7,110 nucleotides of DNA from an uncultured Robinsoniella sp. (GTDB lineage Bacteria > Bacillota > Clostridia > Lachnospirales > Lachnospiraceae): positions 1 to 7,110 of the forward strand of contig UQGG01000107.1 in the NCBI GenBank assembly GCA_900540475.1, in the 5' to 3' direction. Shown in pieces: positions 1 to 5,205 of this stretch (position 1 is the first letter of the stretch; every line of letters begins with the position of its first letter). Below the pieces are notes generated by a model, which had not been told where the DNA came from, did no database searches, and saw only the letters and a program-made list of their open reading frames with translations. The position numbers and the translations under genes were made by a program.

Positions 1-57
1 CTGAAAACATATCAAAATCTTTTTCAAAAAGTTCTTGACATATCACCAGAATGCTAT
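1..57. repeat. Left terminal inverted repeat (57 bp, perfect match to 7054-7110)
   Basis: Bases 1-57 are identical to the reverse complement of 7054-7110. The match stops at base 58 (A here, T in the other copy). Inside the repeat, 12-38 is an imperfect palindrome centred on C25, with 13-base arms agreeing at 11 of 13 positions; the central part reads CTTTTTcAAAAAG. The + strand carries an A-rich stretch followed by TTGACA at 35-40, which looks like a promoter -35 box pointing into the segment. Possible -10 boxes are TATAAA at 55-60 (spacer only 14, but preceded by TG as in an extended -10) or TAAAAC at 57-62 (spacer 16). Whether the repeat is a recombination site, a transposon end or a duplicated regulatory region cannot be told from the sequence. 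Confidence 0.97.
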
Positions 58-98
58 AAAACAGCAATTTTAATATAATAGAACAGCAACTATTTGGA

Positions 99-127
99 TT
101 GTTAAGCATGTTTGAATAAACTATACT
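99..127 (+). promoter_or_regulatory. Candidate promoter for the URO-D-like gene
   Basis: TTGTTA at 99-104 and TATACT at 122-127 are separated by 17 bases, a good sigma-A-type match (4/6 and 5/6). Transcription would start near 134, giving a leader of about 50 bases. Just downstream, 137-150 (AGATTGTACAGTCT) is a near-perfect 14-bp palindrome with one mismatched pair, which could be an operator over the start site. AGAAC half-sites resembling the operator found near the iclR gene occur at 80-84 and 157-161, without a proper partner half. Confidence 0.5.
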
Positions 128-185
128 CATTATATCAGATTGTACAGTCTATAGTAAGAACTTTATTGAAATGGAGTGAGCAATT

Positions 186-1481
186 ATGGAACATATGAAT
201 ATCAGAGTGAATTTTAATATGGCGGATTACAGCAATTTAAATTTCCCCAAAAAGGACCGGGAAATATTACGTGAGCTGGCTAAAAGAATGGCAGAGTCAT
301 CGGCTAAGCCGGTTATGTGTGAGCGGCGGAAATTATGGACGGCACACAACATGCTGCAGCATACCCGCCCCCTGATTCTGTGTGACCCGGAAAATGGGTG
401 GAATGAAATCATTCCGGATGAAATCATACAGTGCCAAAACAGTATAGCCAGATACTGGGAGCTGCATATCAGAAAGCAGATCTTTTGGGGAGAGCAGATG
501 AATGATGACTACGTAGTAGAACCAGTATTTACCCTTCCTTATGTGCACAAAGTAAAGCCCTGGGGATTGCAGGGAAAAGAGTCCAAATTTACCAAAGGAA
601 TTAAAATGGAACAGGGAGGGGCTTATCACATTGATGCAATTATGAAAGACTACGATGAGCTTGCCCAGGTGGAAAGAGAAGCTTATATCCTGAACTACGA
701 TGCAACAAATAATTTGTATGAAACAGCCTGTGAATTATTTGAAGGAAGCCTGAAAACACAACGAAATACCGCATGGTTTTGGTCAGTTGGACTGACGGAT
801 GAAGCGGCATTTTTAAGAGGCATGGAACAGTTGATGTACGATTTTTATGATGAACCGGAAAATATTCATAAAATGATGGCAATGCTCCGGGATGGCGTCA
901 TGGCAAAACTGGATTTCCTGGAGGAAAATGGGCTCTTTTCTCTTAACAACGATAATTCCTATGTAGGGTCTGGAGGAATCGGGTATACTACGGAACTTCC
1001 TGCATCTGATTTTTCCGGCAGGGTTCGAACCAAAGATATGTGGGGGCTGTCAGAAAGCCAGATCACAGTGGGAGTATCAACGGAAATGTTCAAAGAATTC
1101 ATATTTCCCTACCAGAAACCAATCATGGAGCGCTTCGGCCTGACCTGCTACGGCTGCTGTGAACCGATGGACCAGCGGTTTGATATAGTAAAAGAAGTGA
1201 GCAATCTCAGAAGAGTCTCGGTATCGCCCTGGGCAGATAAAGAAATGATGGCATCTAAACTAAAACAGGACTATATCTATTCCCTGAAGCCGTCACCGAC
1301 TGATCTAGCATCATCAAAGCTGGACCAGGATAAAGTGAGGCGTGAACTTCGGGAAACATTGCGGATATGCAGAGATAATTGTGTGGAAATTATTATGAAA
1401 GATAATCATACGCTGGGGAAGAATCCGGAGAATTTGAGTGAGTGGGTTCGGATTGTCAGAGAAGAGATACCGGTAGTGTAA
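186..1481 (+). CDS. URO-D/MtaA-like methyltransferase-family protein
   Basis: This 431-residue protein resembles the cytosolic uroporphyrinogen-decarboxylase-like family that also includes corrinoid-dependent methyltransferases of the MtaA/CmuA type. In Clostridia such proteins are often labelled URO-D family or trimethylamine corrinoid protein 2. Visible hallmarks are a Cys-rich segment CYGCCEPMD at residues 321-329, where related methyltransferases bind zinc through cysteine, followed by a region ending near SPWAD (347-351) and a C-terminal segment around KDNHTLG (405-411). The N-terminal half is helical, charged and soluble, with no signal peptide or membrane segment. The start at 186 is chosen because GGAG at 173-176 lies 9 bases upstream; an in-frame ATG at 195 is less well placed. 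No corrinoid-binding protein, reductive activator or second methyltransferase is encoded nearby, so the methyl donor and acceptor are unknown. True heme-pathway UroD is unlikely given its length and context. Family assignment is fairly sure; function is not. Confidence 0.75.
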   Translation: MEHMNIRVNFNMADYSNLNFPKKDREILRELAKRMAESSAKPVMCERRKLWTAHNMLQHTRPLILCDPENGWNEIIPDEIIQCQNSIARYWELHIRKQIFWGEQMNDDYVVEPVFTLPYVHKVKPWGLQGKESKFTKGIKMEQGGAYHIDAIMKDYDELAQVEREAYILNYDATNNLYETACELFEGSLKTQRNTAWFWSVGLTDEAAFLRGMEQLMYDFYDEPENIHKMMAMLRDGVMAKLDFLEENGLFSLNNDNSYVGSGGIGYTTELPASDFSGRVRTKDMWGLSESQITVGVSTEMFKEFIFPYQKPIMERFGLTCYGCCEPMDQRFDIVKEVSNLRRVSVSPWADKEMMASKLKQDYIYSLKPSPTDLASSKLDQDKVRRELRETLRICRDNCVEIIMKDNHTLGKNPENLSEWVRIVREEIPVV

Positions 1482-1500
1482 AGGCAGGTTGTTGAAAGAA

Positions 1501-1549
1501 ATAGAAGAATCCCGATCAGGTGATAGAGGCTTGGTCGGGATTCTTCTAT
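1501..1549. terminator. Bidirectional terminator-like hairpin between convergent genes
   Basis: Arms 1501-1518 and 1532-1549 form an 18-bp stem with a single G:U pair and a 13-base loop. The outer 15 pairs (ATAGAAGAATCCCGA and its complement) are perfect. On the - strand the stem is followed by TTTCTTTC, a U-rich tail, so it should end transcription of the isomerase gene. On the + strand the tail is less T-rich but the arm itself ends TTCTTCTAT. It lies 19 bases after the URO-D-like stop and about 100 bases beyond the isomerase stop on the opposite strand. Confidence 0.75.
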
Positions 1550-1653
1550 GCGTAAAGTCGTACTGATACAGCATTATGTTAGAGAAGTGATTATGGATAA
1601 GGGGGCTTTCTGGAAACTTATTTCCAAGACACCCAGGTGATGCCGATCCAATT

Positions 1654-2475
1654 TTACTCTTTATCTTTCAGCATTGAAAAGTAATCGGACATCAGCCCCT
1701 CCGGATCGTTTAGATAACGGTAGGTTTCCGGAGCATTTAAAAAAGAAGTATATACAGGTACATTTTTCGAGATGCCCAGAGTAGGAGAGTCTGTGGGAAC
1801 TACGATCCGTGGCTGGCAAGCGAAATCATAATGCGGATTTTTTTCAATGCGGTAACTTCCATCCGGATTTCTCAAGACATAGCAGCACATGCCGGCGCTG
1901 CTCTTAACCGATTCATAGGAATTATGACTATCGCAGGATACCAGGTTTACAAAGACCATGGTCTCAGATCCGATATTCACCGTACAGTGACCAAAATCAG
2001 GAGGAACCACAATGGATTCACCGGCATGAACTTCAGCCAGAATACTGTCTTGAACTACCATATTTCCATCTGTTGTTGTGTTATCGTTTACGCGCTGCAT
2101 AACAAAAAGTGCGGTTCCTTTGATTACCTGATACAATTCCGGATAGCTTACCGTTTTTCCAGGAATCAGACAGTGGAAATGTCCAGCCGTTTTTTTGAAT
2201 TCATTCCCTGCACACCCTTCCATAATCACCGTGCTGTCATAGCGCAGATTTGCATCTGAAAATCTTGCCCGCACGCTGTCATCCACAATGGCTTTGTAGA
2301 AGTCGTAATAGGGTTCCTCTTCTTTGAGGTAGGAATTATCAGCCAGCAGGCCAAACATACCCTTAGAATATTTACGGGAATAATCCTCGTAGTTTACATT
2401 TTTATCCTCTGCTTTCAGCTTCTGATCTTCTGTAGAAAAAACAATCGGCATACCGAACATCGTTAACTTTTTCAT
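1654..2475 (-). CDS. Cupin-type glucose-6-phosphate isomerase
   Basis: The 273-residue product carries the metal-binding cupin pattern of the archaeal-type (non-sugar-isomerase-fold) phosphoglucose isomerases, which interconvert glucose 6-phosphate and fructose 6-phosphate in the cytosol. The likely ligands are GHFH (H99, H101), E113 in PELYQVIKGTALFVMQ, and H163 in AGESIVVPPDFGHCTVN. The cupin core spans roughly residues 80-185. The protein is longer than the compact archaeal enzymes of about 190 residues, with about 80 extra N-terminal and about 80 C-terminal residues (the latter containing CQPRIVVPTDSPTLG), so a related sugar-phosphate substrate is possible. The ATG is preceded by AAAGGAAA. 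It starts only 2 bases after the stop of an upstream coding remnant on the same strand, suggesting it was once a downstream operon gene. It runs against all other genes in the window. Fold assignment is confident; exact substrate is inferred. Confidence 0.85.
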   Translation of the reverse strand: MKKLTMFGMPIVFSTEDQKLKAEDKNVNYEDYSRKYSKGMFGLLADNSYLKEEEPYYDFYKAIVDDSVRARFSDANLRYDSTVIMEGCAGNEFKKTAGHFHCLIPGKTVSYPELYQVIKGTALFVMQRVNDNTTTDGNMVVQDSILAEVHAGESIVVPPDFGHCTVNIGSETMVFVNLVSCDSHNSYESVKSSAGMCCYVLRNPDGSYRIEKNPHYDFACQPRIVVPTDSPTLGISKNVPVYTSFLNAPETYRYLNDPEGLMSDYFSMLKDKE

Positions 2476-2477
2476 AA

Positions 2478-2624
2478 TTATTTTCCTTTCTTGTTCTTGG
2501 GGGCTGTCTCTTCTTTTACCTTGCCGTCCACCATGATGTCAATATTATATCCTGCTTCGGAAAACATTCTGCGCACAGTTAACGTTGAATTAATTGTATT
2601 TTCCCCTAATCTTGATATTGTATT
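2478..2624 (-). pseudogene. C-terminal coding remnant upstream of the isomerase gene
   Basis: On the - strand an open frame of 48 codons ends in TAA (2480-2478), two bases before the isomerase ATG. After an upstream in-frame TGA it reads like genuine protein: VRRMFSEAGYNIDIMVDG, followed by a Lys-rich tail ending KNKKGK. Such a tail just before a tightly spaced next gene is typical of the end of an operon gene. There is no convincing start: the first ATG (2567-2565) has no ribosome binding site, and an AGGGGA further upstream precedes only ATT. I cannot name the parent family. The alternatives are a real small peptide of about 29 residues or a chance frame; the residue composition argues for a remnant. 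Confidence 0.5.
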
Positions 2625-2640
2625 TCATATATGTTAGATT

Positions 2641-2669
2641 ATTATATAACAGTACAAATTTTATTTCTA
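2641..2669 (-). promoter_or_regulatory. Candidate promoter toward the isomerase gene
   Basis: On the - strand TAGAAA (2669-2664) and a perfect TATAAT (2646-2641) are separated by 17 bases. Transcription would start near 2634, just upstream of the coding remnant, giving a leader of about 160 bases before the isomerase ATG. The region is very AT-rich, so a chance match is possible. The rest of the divergent gap (roughly 2690-2840) shows no gene I can support: the only + strand start there (2690) opens 22 unremarkable codons. Confidence 0.4.
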
Positions 2670-2841
2670 TAAATAAAGTAAAATCAAATATGACGAACCT
2701 TGTCACACTATATTTTCCAGTAAAAGTGCTGGGCTGGAATCACAACATAAAAGCTTAGAGTGTGCTTCGGGTTGTAAGACTTTTTGAAGTTAGTATCTAT
2801 TGTGTACGTGCATTTTTTATGACTTTTGAAATAATTTTACC

Positions 2842-2870
2842 TATACACAAAAAGTAAATCATAGTAAAAT
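2842..2870 (+). promoter_or_regulatory. Candidate promoter for the HipA-like kinase gene
   Basis: TATACA (2842-2847) and TAAAAT (2865-2870) are 17 bases apart, with a predicted start near 2877 and a short leader to the AGGGGAG ribosome binding site at 2891-2897. The -10 box lies in the right half of a 7-bp inverted repeat, ATTTTAC (2834-2840) and GTAAAAT (2864-2870), that could serve as an operator. Confidence 0.4.
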
Positions 2871-2902
2871 AGTAGTATATGAATCACATAAGGGGAGCGT
2901 AA

Positions 2903-4138
2903 ATGTTAGAAGATAATATGTTTTTACTCAAACATGAAAATGATACAGTGGCATCTTTGGAGATTGATTTGCTGGACGGATCTATTCGAAAAGTCAAAAT
3001 TGAAAATGGGGAGTTATTGCCCCCAGGTGGAAATCTTTCAACAGAAGATTTAAGGCGTTGGTGGATGCGCAGGGCAGTTCCTCAGCTTCGTGGAAATATA
3101 AAAAAAGTTCTGGAAGAATCCGGTGCTGTCAATACACATAGTTTGCTCCTCAAAAATCTGGGAATCAGTTTGTCAGATCATTACTGGGTATGTCCTGCAA
3201 ATAAAAGTTTGTTATGGGAGCAGATAAATCCATATGAAAATGATTTTAGGGATACCATTGGCGAGATACAGTTCCGGCCATCAAGCCAATATGATTATCA
3301 AGGTTCCTCATTCGTGCCGGGAGCTTCGCTGCAAGGGGAGCTGGTGAAGAAATGGGTGATAGGTGAAGATGGGGAACGGTATTTAATAAAAGGAAATTAT
3401 GGTCTGTCTTACCAACAAAGTATTAATGAAGTAATTGCAACAAGAATTCATGAAAAACAGAATATCATGCCATATACAACATACGATCTTATTAAAATAG
3501 ATTTAGAAGAAGAACAGGCGCTCGGCTGCATATGCAAAAATTTTGCCGGTACAAACGTTGAATTTATACCAGCATATGATGTTGTTTCAAGCGTGAAGAA
3601 AAGAAATGATCTTTCGGAATATGAATCCTTTATAGCTATATGCGGAGCCAATGGGCTTCTTCAGGATTATGTTCGAAACTTTCTGGAATACCAGATACTC
3701 ACTGATTTTATGATAACGAACACAGACAGGCATTTTAATAACTTCGGTGTTTTGCGTGATGTAAAGACATTAAAGTATATAGATATGGCACCAATTTTTG
3801 ACAGTGGTAACAGTATGCTGTGGAACCGGCGCTTTCTGCCTGAAAAAGAGAATTTAAAATCAAGCCTTTTTTCGGTTTCCGTGACGTCTTTTAAAAATAG
3901 TGAAACAGAGCTTTTAAAATATATCAGGGATTTCAAAGCAGTGGATTTGTCGAAGGTACCGTCTGATCAATTCCTCATTGATCTCTTGAAAAAAGATGAT
4001 GTAGAGTCGAAAAGAATATCTGGATTGCTGGAGTGGTATCACGCAAAGATTGATGTGATTCAACAGCTTCAGTTGGGAAAAGCACTGGAAGATGTGGCAG
4101 ATAAAAGATATATTAAGAAGCCCAGAATTACGAGTTAA
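2903..4138 (+). CDS. Solo HipA-like kinase
   Basis: This 411-residue protein has the layout of a HipA-like Ser/Thr kinase. A glycine-containing loop (VPGASLQGE, 138-146) precedes the probable ATP-binding lysine K163 in LIK and E176 in INEVIATRIHE. The catalytic loop TDRHFNNFG (274-282) supplies D275 and N279/N280, and APIFDSG (296-302) supplies the metal-binding D300. The N-terminal part, with RRAVPQLRGN (57-66) and GISLSDHYWVCP (87-98), matches the extended N-terminus common in Firmicutes HipA-domain proteins. Family members phosphorylate proteins, classically glutamyl-tRNA synthetase by E. coli HipA. No signal peptide or membrane segment is seen. The gene has its own promoter candidate and its own terminator, so it stands as a single-gene unit. 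No HipB-like helix-turn-helix partner is encoded within 400 bases on either side. It could be a toxin kinase with an unlinked partner, or a regulatory kinase. The catalytic motifs look intact. Confidence 0.8.
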   Translation: MLEDNMFLLKHENDTVASLEIDLLDGSIRKVKIENGELLPPGGNLSTEDLRRWWMRRAVPQLRGNIKKVLEESGAVNTHSLLLKNLGISLSDHYWVCPANKSLLWEQINPYENDFRDTIGEIQFRPSSQYDYQGSSFVPGASLQGELVKKWVIGEDGERYLIKGNYGLSYQQSINEVIATRIHEKQNIMPYTTYDLIKIDLEEEQALGCICKNFAGTNVEFIPAYDVVSSVKKRNDLSEYESFIAICGANGLLQDYVRNFLEYQILTDFMITNTDRHFNNFGVLRDVKTLKYIDMAPIFDSGNSMLWNRRFLPEKENLKSSLFSVSVTSFKNSETELLKYIRDFKAVDLSKVPSDQFLIDLLKKDDVESKRISGLLEWYHAKIDVIQQLQLGKALEDVADKRYIKKPRITS

Positions 4139-4147
4139 TAGAAGATT

Positions 4148-4188
4148 AGCCAATATACTTTAATTTGAAAAAGTGTATTGGCTTTTTT
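4148..4188 (+). terminator. Intrinsic terminator after the HipA-like gene
   Basis: Arms 4148-4161 (AGCCAATATACTTT) and 4170-4183 form a 14-bp stem with one U:G pair and an 8-base loop, followed directly by a T6 run (4183-4188). It begins 9 bases after the kinase stop codon and separates that gene from the iclR region. Confidence 0.92.
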
Positions 4189-4197
4189 GGGCTTGCG

Positions 4198-4214
4198 GTT
4201 CTCCATAAAAGAAC
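4198..4214. promoter_or_regulatory. Upstream copy of the GTTCT-N7-AGAAC operator
   Basis: GTTCTCCATAAAAGAAC has the same GTTCT-N7-AGAAC arrangement as the two sites next to the iclR and aldolase ribosome binding sites. It lies about 90-105 bases upstream of the predicted iclR transcription start, where an auxiliary site for DNA looping could sit. It lacks the extra AGAAC-N3 extension of the other two. With one G:C pair added on each side it could also fold as a small hairpin, so the match might be coincidental. Confidence 0.45.
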
Positions 4215-4230
4215 CCCATATGTTAATACT

Positions 4231-4288
4231 AAACAAAGAGATAAGACAAATTTTGCATATTTCAGACAATTGTCATATCTCTTTGTTT
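4231..4288. repeat. 19-bp-arm inverted repeat overlapping the iclR -35 box
   Basis: Bases 4231-4249 and 4270-4288 are inverted copies agreeing at 18 of 19 positions, separated by 20 bases. The right arm contains the -35 hexamer and most of the promoter spacer. At its inner edge lies GACAATTGTC (4265-4274), a perfect 10-bp palindrome. As the repeat lies upstream of the predicted transcription start, it is more likely a pair of protein-binding sites than an RNA hairpin of the iclR transcript. Confidence 0.8.
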
Positions 4289-4298
4289 GTGCTATGAT
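4270..4298 (+). promoter_or_regulatory. Promoter of the iclR-type regulator gene
   Basis: TTGTCA (4270-4275, 5/6) and TATGAT (4293-4298, 5/6) have the ideal 17-base spacer, and TGC directly before the -10 makes it an extended -10. The predicted start is near 4305, so the operator at 4321-4345 would lie at about +16 to +40, where a bound repressor would block elongation. Confidence 0.8.
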
Positions 4299-4320
4299 TA
4301 ATCCATAGAAAATAAAAACA

Positions 4321-4345
4321 AGAACAACGTTCTAAATTATAGAAC
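4321..4345. promoter_or_regulatory. Operator before the iclR gene (AGAAC-N3-GTTCT-N7-AGAAC)
   Basis: AGAAC (4321-4325), GTTCT (4329-4333) and AGAAC (4341-4345) form two overlapping inverted pairs. The core 4329-4345, GTTCTAAATTATAGAAC, differs from the copy before the aldolase gene at only two bases. It abuts the ribosome binding site GAAGGAG (4346-4352). Binding by the neighbouring IclR-type regulator and autoregulation are inferred from this position. Confidence 0.75.
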
Positions 4346-4359
4346 GAAGGAGTGAGTGT

Positions 4360-5112
4360 ATGGAAAACGAAGTAAAAGTGAAGAGCCTTCAAAAGGCAAT
4401 AGAAGTATTAAATTGCTTCACCAGAAAACCCAATTTAGGTGTGACGGAAATCAGTGAACAGCTGGGTTTGTATAAAAGCAATGTTCATAATATACTGAAT
4501 ACATATAAAGCTATGGGATATTTAGAGCAGGACTCGGAGACCGGGAAATATCGCCTGGGAATTGGGATTTTTGATCTGAGCAGGGCACTGGGTGATCGAT
4601 TTACCCTGACAAAGGTGGCAATGCCTTACATGCAGGAACTGGCGAATACTACCAATAAAAATGTTTATCTGGCAGTTCCCCGGGATGATGAGGTTCTGTA
4701 TCTGGATGCAACCTATCCGGCAGATGCGACCTACCTGATGCGTTCCCTTTTGGGGGAAAGAGCGAAGATGTATTGTACCGGCTTAGGGAAAGCCATGTTA
4801 TCCGGGATGTCTGGTGCGCAGATAGAGGAGTGTATACCTGCAGATTTGCAGCCATACACAGAAAATACGATTATCAACAGGGAACAATTACTGGAGGAGT
4901 TGCAGCTTACGAAAGTCCGGGGTTATGCGATTGATAATATGGAGCATGAATTTGGAATAAAATGTGTGGCACTTCCGATTTTTGACAGCCGGCGGCAGGT
5001 GGTGGCTGCCATTAGTGTCAGCGGGGCATCGGTGCATTTTACGGATGAAAAAATCGTTGAGATTGCAGAGCTGATTAAAAAATATGTGAAATTAATTGAA
5101 AGCAGAATTTAA
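4360..5112 (+). CDS. IclR-family transcriptional regulator
   Basis: The 250-residue product has the family's standard length and two domains. The N-terminal winged helix-turn-helix spans residues 8-68, with the recognition region around GVTEISEQLGLYKSNVHNILNTYKAMGYL (27-55) and the wing SETGKYRLG (59-67). The C-terminal effector-binding domain (about 80-250) shows the usual YCTGLGKAML (138-147), IDNMEHEFGIKCVALPIFD (191-209) and AAISVSGA (216-223) landmarks. C139 and C202 lie in the ligand-pocket motifs. Such regulators bind small organic acids or sugar-derived metabolites and mostly repress adjacent catabolic genes. The start is supported by GAAGGAG 7 bases upstream. A matching operator precedes both this gene and the aldolase gene, pointing to autoregulation and control of the aldolase-permease unit. 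The effector is probably the aldolase substrate or a downstream intermediate, which is inference. Confidence 0.93.
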   Translation: MENEVKVKSLQKAIEVLNCFTRKPNLGVTEISEQLGLYKSNVHNILNTYKAMGYLEQDSETGKYRLGIGIFDLSRALGDRFTLTKVAMPYMQELANTTNKNVYLAVPRDDEVLYLDATYPADATYLMRSLLGERAKMYCTGLGKAMLSGMSGAQIEECIPADLQPYTENTIINREQLLEELQLTKVRGYAIDNMEHEFGIKCVALPIFDSRRQVVAAISVSGASVHFTDEKIVEIAELIKKYVKLIESRI

Positions 5113-5115
5113 GGT

Positions 5116-5147
5116 GAAAACTTAGGTACAAAGATATCTAAGTTTTC
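5116..5147. terminator. Hairpin between the iclR and aldolase genes
   Basis: GAAAACTTAG (5116-5125) and CTAAGTTTTC (5138-5147) form a perfect 10-bp stem with a 12-base loop, starting 3 bases after the iclR stop. The T-run lies inside the descending arm (TTTTCCTT), so it may act as a weak terminator or attenuator separating the regulator from the catabolic genes. A DNA-level palindromic binding site upstream of the next promoter is the alternative. Confidence 0.5.
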
Positions 5148-5163
5148 CTTAAAGAAATATAAG

Positions 5164-5188
5164 AGAACATCGTTCTTGATTATAGAAC
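5164..5188. promoter_or_regulatory. Operator before the aldolase gene, with a nearby -10-like box
   Basis: AGAAC (5164-5168), GTTCT (5172-5176) and AGAAC (5184-5188) reproduce exactly the spacing seen before iclR; the core is GTTCTTGATTATAGAAC. A -10-like TATAAG sits at 5158-5163, touching the operator, but no convincing -35 box is found 16-18 bases upstream, so this promoter may be weak or need an activator. The operator ends just before the strong AAGGAGGAG ribosome binding site (5191-5199). Confidence 0.7.
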
Positions 5189-5205
5189 AGAAGGAGGAGA
5201 AGGGA

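Noticed and set aside
1611..1626. Small hairpin TGGAAActtaTTTCCA as a terminator for the isomerase gene
   Set aside because: The stem is only six AT-rich pairs with no U-tract; the hairpin at 1501-1549 is a far better terminator.
1831..2259. 142-codon open frame on the + strand
   Set aside because: It lies wholly antisense to the cupin isomerase gene, whose metal-binding motifs are clear, and has no ribosome binding site or recognisable domain.
2690..2758. 22-codon frame in the divergent gap before the HipA-like gene, considered as a HipB-like partner
   Set aside because: It is too short for a helix-turn-helix, has no ribosome binding site, and its residues show no relevant pattern.
5176..5205. 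Longer aldolase start at TTG 5176
   Set aside because: It lies inside the operator, lacks a ribosome binding site, and would add ten non-family residues; the ATG at 5206 has an excellent site.
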